Positions 42,940 through 51,748 of a DNA stretch of 64,000 bases are shown here, one piece after another. The DNA is from Bdellovibrio sp. KM01 (GTDB taxonomy: Bacteria; Bdellovibrionota; Bdellovibrionia; Bdellovibrionales; Bdellovibrionaceae). The stretch's first letter is position 1. Every line of letters starts with the position of its first letter. The stretch spans positions 1,364,001-1,428,000 of the forward strand of contig NZ_CP058348.1 in NCBI RefSeq assembly GCF_013752535.1. Direction: 5' to 3'. Under the pieces are notes generated by a model that was not told the origin of the DNA, searched no databases, and saw only the letters and a list, made by a program, of their open reading frames with translations. Both the position numbers and the translations under genes were made by a program.

Positions 42940-44275
42940 ATTCCGAATCGACTTTGGCCAATGACGGTTGTTTCACCAATCCCGGTGGAAAATAGTTGCC
43001 TTTTACGACCTCCTTGGTGGGACCATAGAATCTGAAAGTTAGACTGTAATTACCGGCGGCTGGTGTCGGCAGCCAGTTCTCTTGTGGTACACCCTGCGGT
43101 AACTTGCTCGCAAAATACAACGTCACAGATCCATCCGAATTTGGTTTTACGTTCGTTTGATTGTTGATTACGAACTTGTTCGCGGGATTCGGGATCACCC
43201 TATAGTTTTTTGAATCCACATTGGTAATGCTCCAGAAATATTTCGCGCGAGTAGAGGGAAGTTTATCTTTGGGAAAAGTCACAGTGTAAACCGCACTGCC
43301 ATCTAAAAGCTCTCCCTTGGCATCGTTTCGAGTCGCATAATAGACGGCCTCCTTATTGTTATTAGCCCAGATTCCACCATAGTTAACGAAAGCCCGAGCC
43401 TGATAGTCGTTTCCGTAGTTCCCAAATCGTCGCACCAAGGCCCAACCATTTTTCGTCCGTTCGACTTTTTCTCTGAGGCCAAAGAATGCTGGAATGGCTT
43501 TTTCCTTGATAATTTTCGCTGTGGCTTCACGGGAGTTCTCATGTTTAGCAGTCCTTTCCACAGCTAGAACTTTTATTTGCAGCCCCCCCATATTCGGATT
43601 TATGTCTTTTTCAGAAGCTAAAATCGATGCCGCGTTGTCAAAGATTTCAATGCCTGGAAGCTGATCGTGCTCAAAGTCAACGACCTTGGGGGAGTCGGTG
43701 ATATCCGGTTTTCCAGTCGGGTACATTTTAATCTGTCGTTGCAGTCTCACTGCCTCCGTCGGATCTTTTCCCAGTTCCACGCGCGCCAGTACCCGAGATT
43801 TTTTCGATGGCAGAATCACCTTTTGTACATCAGGTGCCAAGGTCACTTGCGAGTCCTTTAAACACACAGCGAACTTTCCAAATGGATGCTGGGGATAAGT
43901 TCGTTCATTCAGATTGGCTGTGGTTTCACCCCAACCATTTAAAAATTGGACCGTGTAATAGCGGCCTTTGATTTCAGGAATTTCCACCATCGTGCAACTG
44001 TTTTCGTCAATTGCCACCCAGGCTTCACTGTAGGCGACGTCCAAATTAGGATTAGCCCACTGAACTCCTCCTACATCGCGATGTTTTATTTCATTCCACT
44101 GCATGTCCTCTTTGCTGAAATCCAAATTTTCCTGACGCAGCACTAGAACTCTGGTCATCAGATACTGATAGGCATCGATGACCTCTTTGTCGGTGATGTT
44201 TTTTACAGGACGAGCCAGGGATGGTGTGGTGAATAGCAATGATGAAGCGACAAAAATCATCGATACAGTTTTCAT
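42929..44275 (-). CDS. DUF1254/DUF1214 domain exported protein
   Basis: A 448-residue exported protein with a signal of about 21 residues ending SLA. N-terminal DUF1254 region: DAYQYLMTRVLV, ANPNLDVAYSEAWVAIDENSCTMVEIPEIKGRYYTVQFLNGWGE. C-terminal DUF1214 region: GSAVYTVTFPKDKLPSTRAKYFWSITNVDSKNYRVIPNPANKFVINNQTN and PQENWLPTPAAGNYSLTFRFYGPTKEVVKG. These domains always travel together and are found in many bacteria and some viruses, but their reaction is unknown. Ribosome site AAGGAGAG. Divergent from a barrel gene; the 3' end overlaps cvfB by 11 bases. Confidence 0.9.
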   Translation of the reverse strand: MKTVSMIFVASSLLFTTPSLARPVKNITDKEVIDAYQYLMTRVLVLRQENLDFSKEDMQWNEIKHRDVGGVQWANPNLDVAYSEAWVAIDENSCTMVEIPEIKGRYYTVQFLNGWGETTANLNERTYPQHPFGKFAVCLKDSQVTLAPDVQKVILPSKKSRVLARVELGKDPTEAVRLQRQIKMYPTGKPDITDSPKVVDFEHDQLPGIEIFDNAASILASEKDINPNMGGLQIKVLAVERTAKHENSREATAKIIKEKAIPAFFGLREKVERTKNGWALVRRFGNYGNDYQARAFVNYGGIWANNNKEAVYYATRNDAKGELLDGSAVYTVTFPKDKLPSTRAKYFWSITNVDSKNYRVIPNPANKFVINNQTNVKPNSDGSVTLYFASKLPQGVPQENWLPTPAAGNYSLTFRFYGPTKEVVKGNYFPPGLVKQPSLAKVDSESIY

Positions 44276-44426
44276 AAAAAAGGTCTCTCCTTAATTGATT
44301 ACACCGTTTATTGTAAAAAATGATCTCGCATTTACCTACATGCTTATTGGCAACGCTAAACAGTTCTAAGTGCACTTGACGCGCAAAATTTATCATCATG
44401 TATTTCAGAATAAACGGGAGGATTTT

Positions 44427-45209
44427 ATGAATCGCATTTTGCTGGTCGTCTGCATTTTTTTACAGGCTTGGTTCGCGATGGCCGAGGTCACCAGCGAAGA
44501 TATGAATAAATCCAACAGTCCTTTGACGCCGTTGGCGGCTGTGAATCTTCATGATTATGTACAAAGCTCGGTCTACTCCACGGATGAGACACTGAATACA
44601 GCGTATCTGCGAATCGCTTCGCCATTAATGTTAGGAGGTCATGCGCAGTTGGCGCGCATGACAATTCCATATTCCGTTTCCGCTTTAGAAACTCCGACCA
44701 CGACAACTTCGGGGGTGGGGGACGTCAGTATTTTTGACTTATTCTTACTTAAAGGAAGGGGCACCATGGAATTCGGTGTAGGGCCCTTGTTGGTTCTGCC
44801 TACGGCTTCGAAAGATGAGACCGGTGCTGGCAAATGGCAGATTGGGGCTGCGGGAGTCGTCATGGCTCCACAGTTTTGGGGCCTCTTAGGAGCTTTGATA
44901 ACTTATCAACATGATTTCGCTGGGGACAGTGATCGTCCGACACAAAATCTGGCAACTGCCCAGCCCTTCGTGATTTGGAATATGCCCGCCGGGTTCTATT
45001 TAAGATCCGCGGGTATTATGCTCTTTAACTGGGAAACCGGGGATTACAATATACCGTTGGGTGCTGGGCTTGGTAAGGTTTGGAAGCTTCAGGGGGGAAC
45101 TACTATAAATTTTTTCGCGGAACCTCAGTGGACGGTGGCTCATGTGGGAGATTATACCCCAAACTTTCAAACGTTTGTTGGTTTGAACTTCCAGTTCCCT
45201 TTGAAATAA
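44427..45209 (+). CDS. Outer-membrane protein, MetA-pathway phenol degradation-like family (predicted)
   Basis: A 260-residue exported protein: signal of about 19 residues ending AMA, then barrel strands. The region GVGDVSIFDLFLLKGRGTMEFGVGPLLVLPTAS and the later GAALITYQHDFAGD-like strand, WNMPAGFYLRSAGIMLFNWETGDYNIPLGAGLGKVWK, match the PF13557-type barrel family often annotated as transporter. The family function is not established. The ATG at 44427 follows GGGAGGATTTT. It is divergent from the DUF1254/1214 gene; a shared promoter region of about 150 bases suggests co-regulation. Confidence 0.75.
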   Translation: MNRILLVVCIFLQAWFAMAEVTSEDMNKSNSPLTPLAAVNLHDYVQSSVYSTDETLNTAYLRIASPLMLGGHAQLARMTIPYSVSALETPTTTTSGVGDVSIFDLFLLKGRGTMEFGVGPLLVLPTASKDETGAGKWQIGAAGVVMAPQFWGLLGALITYQHDFAGDSDRPTQNLATAQPFVIWNMPAGFYLRSAGIMLFNWETGDYNIPLGAGLGKVWKLQGGTTINFFAEPQWTVAHVGDYTPNFQTFVGLNFQFPLK

Positions 45210-46325
45210 TCAGTAATTCACAGATGACGAATACATAAAACCCAAGGTGTCGGAGTTGCTCGCTCCGACTTCGTCATTTTTTGAGTACTTGTAATATAAT
45301 CCGAAATTAGCTTCATAGGTTCTGTTGTTATAGTTGATACCTGTTGAAAACATCGAAATGGATTGATTCGACATTTGCGTAAAACTTCCTCCGCCCATGA
45401 AGCGAACACTTCTGAAGGGTATTTTAATTCCCGTCGAAATATTGAAGAGGCTAAGATCAGATTCTTGTTGAATCGGAGTCGAGGGCAGTGCGTATTGAGG
45501 TGCATAACTTAGATCCAACAGAAAAGTCTTATCATTGAAATGAAAGACCTGACCGACTGTCACTCCCAGTATAGGATCGGTATGGGGAGTGTAGCGGCCA
45601 AAAGTTTCTGTGGCTAGCGTGTCCCCCGTACTTAATTGATTCTGATAGAGGTCTCCTTCGGAATACAGATTCAAAGCACGCCATTGTACAGTTGCACCGA
45701 TGCTATAGTCATCCCGGGCGCGCCAAACGAATCCGGGATTTAAAGCGATATAGTTTTGTTGCTCGAATCTTTTTTGATTTAAAGACGTGGTCGTTCCCGC
45801 CGAAACCGTATTGGTGATCGAATCCGATGTTAGTTCATTCCAGGTAAAGGCGATGGAAAATCCCCAGGCCAAGGACTCATCAATCAAGCCGCCATAGGAA
45901 AGCCCTCCTTGAGCAAACTGAAAGCGCACATCTTTGGCTGTCACTCCCCCTGAGGCATCTTGTATCCGAAAGGTGTTGTCGACATTGGCGGGATAGGAAT
46001 AGAAAAACCCTGTTTTAATTTTTTCATCAACACTGAAGACAGCTGACGTCATTAAAGTCGAAGAAGTGAAGGAGCCCGTTTGATTGTGAAATGCCGGGTC
46101 CTGCATTTCTTGGTAGGCAATACCAGTGCCGGAAACAGTCAGGTTCAGTTCATATTCACAAAACCCCAAGCCTGCGGGATTATACAGGGGGCTGCCGGCA
46201 GAGCATAAAAGCCCCACGCCAGCATTTCCCAGAAAAGCTTCCTGACTGCCCACAGGGGAGAAAGAGTAAGAAGCCCGACTGAAAGCGGGACTTAGGAATA
46301 AAAAAAGTAAAATGAAATACTTCAT
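45210..46325 (-). CDS. FadL/OmpP1-like outer-membrane transport protein
   Basis: A 371-residue exported barrel: signal (about 1-17), then the family-typical N-terminal hatch SPVGSQEAFLGNAGVGL and SPLYNPAGLGF, followed by about 14 strands (VTVGQVFHFNDKTFLLDLSYAPQY) and a terminal Tyr. FadL-type channels import hydrophobic compounds such as fatty acids. Lack of the complete conserved FadL set makes the substrate uncertain. Third gene of the operon 49033 to 45210, 21 bases after the previous gene. Its stop directly abuts the convergent gene end. Confidence 0.78.
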   Translation of the reverse strand: MKYFILLFLFLSPAFSRASYSFSPVGSQEAFLGNAGVGLLCSAGSPLYNPAGLGFCEYELNLTVSGTGIAYQEMQDPAFHNQTGSFTSSTLMTSAVFSVDEKIKTGFFYSYPANVDNTFRIQDASGGVTAKDVRFQFAQGGLSYGGLIDESLAWGFSIAFTWNELTSDSITNTVSAGTTTSLNQKRFEQQNYIALNPGFVWRARDDYSIGATVQWRALNLYSEGDLYQNQLSTGDTLATETFGRYTPHTDPILGVTVGQVFHFNDKTFLLDLSYAPQYALPSTPIQQESDLSLFNISTGIKIPFRSVRFMGGGSFTQMSNQSISMFSTGINYNNRTYEANFGLYYKYSKNDEVGASNSDTLGFMYSSSVNY

Positions 46326-46346
46326 TCCAAGTCCCGCATTCTTAAA

Positions 46347-46910
46347 CTAATCCAGTGAGAACATCAGGTTAAGACCCACGGATTTATAATCAGCAAGTCC
46401 TTTTGCCATCGCTGAGTTGTTGGCATCAAAATAAAGATCCAATCCCCAGCGGGAATTGAATTTAAATGTTGAACCAAAAATGAACGGAAATGATGGCGTA
46501 TCAATGCTTGATATTTTGCAGTTCGGATCCCCTGAACAAGAGCTGGCAATATTGATCGAGGCAATAAAGCCCAGATAGATTCCAAATTTTTCCTGTGGCT
46601 TAAACAGGATTGTGATTGGAATGTCCAGATAGTCCAAATTGAAATCAATCTTAGTTCCCGAGTCACTTTCCGTTTGCAGGGGTCTTTGTGTGTACAGAAG
46701 ACCTGAGCGGAAGTGGGCGATATTTCCCTCTAAGGGCATGTGCACAAAGGCGCCAGCCTGCAAACCGGTGCGAGCATGTGTCGAGATGCCGGGACCATAG
46801 GCATAGCCGTTTTGTTGACGAGCCCCTAATTCAAGTCCGTAATCCAAAGCGGCTTGAGCCGTGGATGTAAATATGAAAGCAGCAACGAGCGAAATAAAAT
46901 ACTTTTGCAT
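46347..46910 (-). CDS. Outer-membrane beta-barrel protein, PorT/OMP_b-brl-like
   Basis: A 187-residue exported barrel with a signal of about 20 residues ending AQA. Strands include GLQAGAFVHMPLEGNIAHFRSGLLYTQRPL, DFNLDYLDIPITILFKPQEKFGIYLGFIASI and the last YKSVGLNLMFSLD. The LDIPI-LFK centre is typical of small 8-strand barrels of the outer-membrane beta-barrel domain family. A two-Cys insert (SSCSGDPNCK) is probably a surface loop disulfide. Ribosome site AAAGGAGAACATTC. Middle gene of a three-gene operon. Confidence 0.78.
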   Translation of the reverse strand: MQKYFISLVAAFIFTSTAQAALDYGLELGARQQNGYAYGPGISTHARTGLQAGAFVHMPLEGNIAHFRSGLLYTQRPLQTESDSGTKIDFNLDYLDIPITILFKPQEKFGIYLGFIASINIASSCSGDPNCKISSIDTPSFPFIFGSTFKFNSRWGLDLYFDANNSAMAKGLADYKSVGLNLMFSLD

Positions 46911-46930
46911 GAATGTTCTCCTTTGGTTAA

Positions 46931-49033
46931 TTAACGACGAAAGCCACCACCGCCACCACGAAATCCACCGCTTGCACGCATGCCGCCACCTCCGTGCAGG
47001 GCTGGAGCACCACCAGTGCGTTGCATGTCAGCCGCTGGTTGGCGAGGCTGTGGTTGAGGCGCACGGCCTTCATGGGAACGTTCCAAATTTTGAATGTTGT
47101 CGGGTTTGCTGACGGGAGTCCAAGTGTCGGGACCATTGTATTTGGACCAGTCGCCTTTGCCATTTCGACGATATACGCTGCCATCATGTCCCGCATAGAC
47201 CGTGTTACTATCAAGACCCCGGGCAAACTTGGTATTGCCGATCGTATTGATGGCAACTCCATGACCGCCGGAACCCGTGATCACCGTGCGTTTGCCCCAG
47301 TTGTGATAGGTGTTGTCGACATTGATGTTCACATAGGTCGGACCCCAGCAGCAGGATCCCCAACCCCACGGATACATCACGGCACCCATGGAAAAGCCCA
47401 TGTAAAATCCTGCATCATATCCCCAGCCATATCCCACGCCAAATCCGTAAGTGTAGGGTGGAGGATACCAGGCAGACGAAGACGTATAGGCGCTATAAGC
47501 ATAACCAGTTCCATACACGATTGTGCCATCAGCAGAGACGAACGTGCCGTGATAACCTGGCGTATAGCCAACAATCACATACTCTCCGTTCGTGCCGTAA
47601 ACACGCACGTAAGTGACGTAATATAACGGTGATGACGGAGGAATTTGATAAATCTGATCAGGAACTGCGATTGAAACGTCCCAAGGTCCCTTCGCCGTCG
47701 TTGAGTTAAACCAAACACCATCTTGAACCACATAGAACAAACTTGGATTCAACATCAGCATCGGAGTGTTGCAATTTTCTGCATACTGCATTGAAGTCCC
47801 AGAAATCTTTTGCCATTTGATTTCGCCATCACACACCAAGTTCTTTGGTTTTAGCGTACGAGGCACCTGTGCTGTTTGGGGAATTTGGCTGGTAATCAAA
47901 GCTTCTTTGGCTTGCGGAGTTCCTGGTACTGAAACCAAAACCTCGGCGACCTGACTGGTCACAGGAATTTTCGCAAAATCCTTCGGCAGATCTTTGCCTG
48001 TCGCAAAACTCCAGGGTCCTTCCAGAGATTTCGCCGTGAACCAACGACCAGAAATCAAAGTGTAAAACTGTTGTGAAGAAGATTCCAGAAAGATGGAGTT
48101 AGGGGAGTTCGAAACATAAAGCAGGCCCGTGTTTTCAACCGCCGAATATTTTGGTGTGCCTTCGGACTGCAAAAGCTCCGTCGGGCGAGTCGCGATAAAG
48201 ACTTTAGGAATGACTCCCGGTGGGAAGATCGAATTGCCATCCGCTGTTCTGCCTTCCAATGGATCAACGGTTTTTGCCTTTAGCAACTCCTCTTTTGCCA
48301 GCACAAATTTTGACGAGGGCTCAGACTTGGTCACATTAAAAGGACCGGTCGCACTCGGTGCAGAGAACCATTTCCCCAAAGCCCAGAGGTAATATTCCTT
48401 GTCGCTGTTTTTTAAAATCAGCGCGCTCGTATTTACCACACGCTGTACGTTTTTTTCTTTGCCAGCAGGCCCAATAACCGGCTCACCGGAAATCATGATT
48501 AAAAGGCTTGGCTGAGTCGCAAAAATCACCTGTGGTGGATCGTTTTTTAATTCTGGAGATTTTCTTTTTTTACTCGAAGAAAAGACTTCTAAATTTGAAA
48601 CCACATTGTGATAGGGGATTACATAGTTTTTGCCGTTCAGTGATTTCTCAAGTCGTCCTTTAAGCTCCTCGCGTTTGGCGGCGTTATCGGGAAACTGCAG
48701 GTCCGTGACTTTGATCGTTTGCATCGTCAGGGTGTCGTCGCCCTTGTCGATCAGTGTGCTGGCCTTTAATTGGAAAGACCCATATGAATCTTTGCCGTCT
48801 TTTTGGTACTTAAAGGCAGCACGGGCAGTGATGACGTTGTTATCAAGGGATTCGACTTGCGGCTGAAAGACAGTGATTTTTTCTTTCGCTGCTGTCTCTA
48901 CATCACGCGGCCAGGTGACCGTCGTCGCGGCAGGAGGCGTTTGTGCTTTGGTGTTTTTAGCTTCAGGAGCTGCACGAGTGGCCAGTCCAATTAAAAGTAC
49001 AATGCAAACAGCAGCTGAAAACTCCAGTCTCAT
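46931..49033 (-). CDS. Secreted protein with repeated WFxAxSxxGPW modules and Gly/Tyr-rich tail
   Basis: A 700-residue exported protein (signal about 1-22). It has two complete copies and one partial copy of a module of about 62 residues: residues 171-232, 280-341 and 399-451, each ending in a WF-x(7)-GP[FW] motif with Trp at 221, 331 and 441. Then comes a strand region (YYVTYVRVYG, 471-480), a Tyr/Gly/Trp-rich stretch with SCCWGP, and a Gly/Arg-rich C-terminus (GGFRGGGGGFRR). Proteins of this layout occur in many bacteria without known role. First gene of an operon with two barrels, so it may be a periplasmic or surface partner. Ribosome site AGGAGGACGCG. Confidence 0.8.
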   Translation of the reverse strand: MRLEFSAAVCIVLLIGLATRAAPEAKNTKAQTPPAATTVTWPRDVETAAKEKITVFQPQVESLDNNVITARAAFKYQKDGKDSYGSFQLKASTLIDKGDDTLTMQTIKVTDLQFPDNAAKREELKGRLEKSLNGKNYVIPYHNVVSNLEVFSSSKKRKSPELKNDPPQVIFATQPSLLIMISGEPVIGPAGKEKNVQRVVNTSALILKNSDKEYYLWALGKWFSAPSATGPFNVTKSEPSSKFVLAKEELLKAKTVDPLEGRTADGNSIFPPGVIPKVFIATRPTELLQSEGTPKYSAVENTGLLYVSNSPNSIFLESSSQQFYTLISGRWFTAKSLEGPWSFATGKDLPKDFAKIPVTSQVAEVLVSVPGTPQAKEALITSQIPQTAQVPRTLKPKNLVCDGEIKWQKISGTSMQYAENCNTPMLMLNPSLFYVVQDGVWFNSTTAKGPWDVSIAVPDQIYQIPPSSPLYYVTYVRVYGTNGEYVIVGYTPGYHGTFVSADGTIVYGTGYAYSAYTSSSAWYPPPYTYGFGVGYGWGYDAGFYMGFSMGAVMYPWGWGSCCWGPTYVNINVDNTYHNWGKRTVITGSGGHGVAINTIGNTKFARGLDSNTVYAGHDGSVYRRNGKGDWSKYNGPDTWTPVSKPDNIQNLERSHEGRAPQPQPRQPAADMQRTGGAPALHGGGGMRASGGFRGGGGGFRR

Positions 49034-49108
49034 CGCGTCCTCCTGATCTTATTTCAATCAGGATAGGGGATCAGACCGGAATTAGGGCGGTCCTGTGGTA
49101 ATAAACAC

Positions 49109-49212
49109 ATGAGTGTCGCCAGATAAGTTTTCTCTGCGTTGCTGCGTCTTCGCTGTACTGTTAGTACAGCTTCATCCTGGCGCCTTGATAAAACTTATCT
49201 GGCGACGCTCAT
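49109..49212. repeat. 104-base near-perfect palindrome (long hairpin)
   Basis: The outer stem pairs 49109-49131 with 49190-49212: 23 consecutive pairs, one of them G-U. The apical stem pairs GCTGTACT (49152-49159) with AGTACAGC (49163-49170) around a GTT loop. Between them lies an imperfect section. It sits between the asparaginase-like gene and the 700-residue protein gene, both on the minus strand, and has no U-run. It resembles an extragenic palindrome or a small transposable remnant. Confidence 0.8.
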
Positions 49213-49228
49213 GCTTAAGGGGACGGGG

Positions 49229-49750
49229 TTAGGAGATTTCTTCGAATGTGCCTTTTTCGCGGTTTTTGCGAACGTTCGGAACTTTGAAAATCTGATTATG
49301 GAAGGAGATATAGAATCCTGGCGGCAAAAGTTTGGCAGCTAGCATAGCTTCCGTCACATTTTGTGTGGCATCACTGTCATCAAAGCCCATCGGAATCATG
49401 GCGCCTGTGAAAACCACGGGAACTTTCGGTGTGCCGATTTCTTTAAAGCAGTATTCAGCTGACACATGCATCGTGTCTGTTCCGTGCAATAGAACGATCG
49501 GGCAGCCACGTTGCATTTGATCTTTGACTGTGACCGCAATCAGGGCGCGGTCTTCATCGTTCATGTAAAGTGAATCTTTGCTGAGTAGGGGGTAAACCAA
49601 AATATTGGTGTAAGGCAAACGCAGCTTGGAAAGAATGCGATTTTTGATGCTGGTGCCACGATTTTCCAACGAGCCATCAAACTCGTTGTAGGTTTTTTCA
49701 ATCGTGCCACCGGTAGTGATAATGACGACGTCTTGTACTGGAGTTCCCAT
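49229..49750 (-). CDS. Single-domain asparaginase-like protein
   Basis: A 173-residue protein equal to the N-terminal domain of type I/II asparaginases: ITTGGTIEKTY with the nucleophilic-Thr motif, LLHGTDTMHVSAEY with the second Thr-Asp pair, and VVFTGAMIPMGFDDSDATQNVTEA. The C-terminal domain (about 150 residues) that completes the active site in ordinary enzymes is absent, and the frame ends cleanly. Short forms of this kind are known as asparaginase-domain proteins. Activity is therefore uncertain. It follows the tolC-like gene by 38 bases, likely in the same transcript, with a hairpin over its ribosome site. Confidence 0.85.
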   Translation of the reverse strand: MGTPVQDVVIITTGGTIEKTYNEFDGSLENRGTSIKNRILSKLRLPYTNILVYPLLSKDSLYMNDEDRALIAVTVKDQMQRGCPIVLLHGTDTMHVSAEYCFKEIGTPKVPVVFTGAMIPMGFDDSDATQNVTEAMLAAKLLPPGFYISFHNQIFKVPNVRKNREKGTFEEIS

Positions 49751-49753
49751 ATG

Positions 49754-49780
49754 TCGGAGATCCTATGCTAAGATCTCCGA
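49754..49780 (-). promoter_or_regulatory. Hairpin covering the asparaginase-like ribosome site
   Basis: Perfect 9-bp stem (TCGGAGATC at 49754-49762 with GATCTCCGA at 49772-49780) directly upstream of the minus-strand ATG at 49750. The only Shine-Dalgarno-like AGGA lies within or beside the stem. No U-run follows, so control of translation or processing is more likely than termination. Confidence 0.55.
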
Positions 49781-49788
49781 ACTAGCTA

Positions 49789-51165
49789 CTAATTTTCGCT
49801 AACTTGCTGACCACAAGCTTCGTCCAAGCTGATGGAATCTTTTTTAGGATTAAAGATACGACCCAATTTACCAGTCAAACCGCCAGTGCCCTTTTTGTAG
49901 ACTTGGCATTTTTTGATCAAACCGAAGTGGTCAGAAATCATCATGCGGTGCAAACCAACACGCAATGTATCAAGGCTTGTTTGAGCTTTTACGCGATTAG
50001 TGTACGCTGCCGTCAAAGAGTTGCCCGCATTCAAAACGTGTAACAAATCTGTCATACCCATTTTGAATTTTTTAACTTCATTTTCGTACAAAGCTTCCAA
50101 GTTGGCCTCTGCCTGGCGAGCCAAGTTTAACTGCATTTGGCTTTCACGCAAAGAACCCACAGTCGTCTCTACGATCTTAATTTGATCCTGATCAATTTGC
50201 TTTTTCTGCAAACGAATCGCATCAAGTTCGCGGTTTCCGATTTTCAAAATCAAGAAGTTACCGAAGTTAAAGTTTGCAGAGCCTGCACCCTCAGCATCAG
50301 AGAATGCACCCGTTGGTCCACGAGAGGCACCCAAAGTTGCTCCCGTCAGGAAAGACCAGAACGCACTCCATTTCGCGGCTTCAGTTGCTTTCAACATGGA
50401 AGCCAGCTGACGCAGCTCTGGAGATTTGGCCAGGGATTGGTCGATCGTCGTTTGCATGGATTGTTCTTCTGCCGGAGAAGAACCAATATGGAAAGCTTCG
50501 ATTTTGATATCCGTGGAAAGAGGCAACGCCAACATATCGCGAATCGCCGCTTTTTCCTGAAGAATCAAAACGTCCATTTGTGAAACTTGGATCTTAGACA
50601 ATTGAGTTTGTGCCTCAGCCTGCAGAAGCTCTGCTTTTTCTCTCATCCCGGCATTCACTGCCATCCGGATCATGTCTTCAATACGTTTGTAGTTTTCATA
50701 TTGGTATTGAATGATCGCGCGAAGTTCCATATCGCCCTGGATGGTGGAGTACAGTGCGTAAGCTGACGAATACGTATTCAACTGAGCGATGTAGTACGCT
50801 TCACCTTGAGCATTCAAAAGATGTTGGTTTTCACGAAGATCCAACCATTTGCTTGGAAGCAAGAATGGCAAAAGCATCGTTACAGACGCCAACGAAAAGC
50901 TGAATGTGCTGTCGATGGCCGCTCCAAGGTTGATCCCTGGAAGCAGATTTCTGCGGGCGCGGTCGACGCTGTCTTTCGCTTTGTAAACGTTGTTCAATTG
51001 AACAGCCAATTCGATATTGCTTTCGAGCAGGCGTGTTTTCAAGGTGCGTGGATTGATCGTGATTGTAGTTGGTGCAGGTGCAGCTTTTGGAGCGGCAACA
51101 GCTGTTGCGGTCATGATAGTTGCAAGAGCAAGCGCCGCCAAATTTCTCATTTTGAACTGAAACAT
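49789..51165 (-). CDS. TolC-family outer-membrane efflux protein
   Basis: A 458-residue exported protein: signal (about 1-24, ending VAA), Ala/Pro-rich tether, then the two OEP repeats of long coiled-coil helices: RTLKTRLLESNIELAVQLNNVYKAKDSVDRARRNLLPGINLG with the typical LLP, EKAELLQAEAQTQLSKIQVSQ, and second-half ELDAIRLQKKQIDQDQIKIVETTVGSLRESQMQLNLARQAEANLEALYENEVKKFKMGMTDLLHVLNAGNSL. Members form trimeric outer-membrane ducts for RND or ABC exporters. No pump or adaptor gene is adjacent. ATG 51165 follows AAGGGGA. Confidence 0.85.
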   Translation of the reverse strand: MFQFKMRNLAALALATIMTATAVAAPKAAPAPTTITINPRTLKTRLLESNIELAVQLNNVYKAKDSVDRARRNLLPGINLGAAIDSTFSFSLASVTMLLPFLLPSKWLDLRENQHLLNAQGEAYYIAQLNTYSSAYALYSTIQGDMELRAIIQYQYENYKRIEDMIRMAVNAGMREKAELLQAEAQTQLSKIQVSQMDVLILQEKAAIRDMLALPLSTDIKIEAFHIGSSPAEEQSMQTTIDQSLAKSPELRQLASMLKATEAAKWSAFWSFLTGATLGASRGPTGAFSDAEGAGSANFNFGNFLILKIGNRELDAIRLQKKQIDQDQIKIVETTVGSLRESQMQLNLARQAEANLEALYENEVKKFKMGMTDLLHVLNAGNSLTAAYTNRVKAQTSLDTLRVGLHRMMISDHFGLIKKCQVYKKGTGGLTGKLGRIFNPKKDSISLDEACGQQVSEN

Positions 51166-51373
51166 TTGAGTTCCCCTTCGAATGGGTGAAAAATTATTCG
51201 GCGCCTAACTATAAGTCAAATCTTCTCTGAAAAATAAGAACTAAACGGCCCTAAACATCATAAGTCATTCGCGTTTACGTACCCCTTTGAGAACCGCTTC
51301 GGGGAAGACTTTTAAAGAGAAAATGAGCTGCTAAAATGACCTTAGGAAAACATCGATTTCGAGGAGCGGTACG

Positions 51374-51742
51374 TTGGAAGATCAGAAGTCGTTTAATTAC
51401 AGTATAAGTCATAAAAACAAGATGCTTGTTGTTTCCTTTACCGGAGAAGAAATGAGTTCCGTCGTGGTCCCAGCTTTGGAGGCCGTACGAGCTGAAATTC
51501 TTGCTAAAGAGGAAGTCGTTCAGGTCGTGTTTTATTTTCAAAATATCGATCGCATATCAAACGAGGCGCTGGCCAGTTTTGCCCAACTACAAAGAGATGT
51601 GCGCGCCAAACCTGCAGATCTAAGGCTCTGTTCCCTTAAAGAGTCCTTGCGTGAAAAGCTGTTGAGAATGGGTGTGGTCCGCGGGCTTGAGGTTGCAGAA
51701 GATTTAAAGAGTGCCCTCTTGTCTTTCCCACGGTCAGCCTGA
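51374..51742 (+). CDS. STAS-domain protein (anti-sigma antagonist-like)
   Basis: A 122-residue cytoplasmic protein with the STAS pattern: strand KMLVVSFTGEEMS, helix, strand VVQVVFYFQNIDRISNEALASFAQLQRDVRAKPADLRLCSLKESLREKLLRMGV. The phosphorylatable Ser of anti-sigma antagonists lies in the DRISNEA position here, so control by a kinase is possible. No anti-sigma kinase gene adjoins. The TTG at 51374 is chosen because GAGGAG lies 7 bases before it. A hairpin and the cytochrome gene follow, perhaps in one transcript. Confidence 0.8.
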   Translation: MEDQKSFNYSISHKNKMLVVSFTGEEMSSVVVPALEAVRAEILAKEEVVQVVFYFQNIDRISNEALASFAQLQRDVRAKPADLRLCSLKESLREKLLRMGVVRGLEVAEDLKSALLSFPRSA

Positions 51743-51748
51743 TACTGT

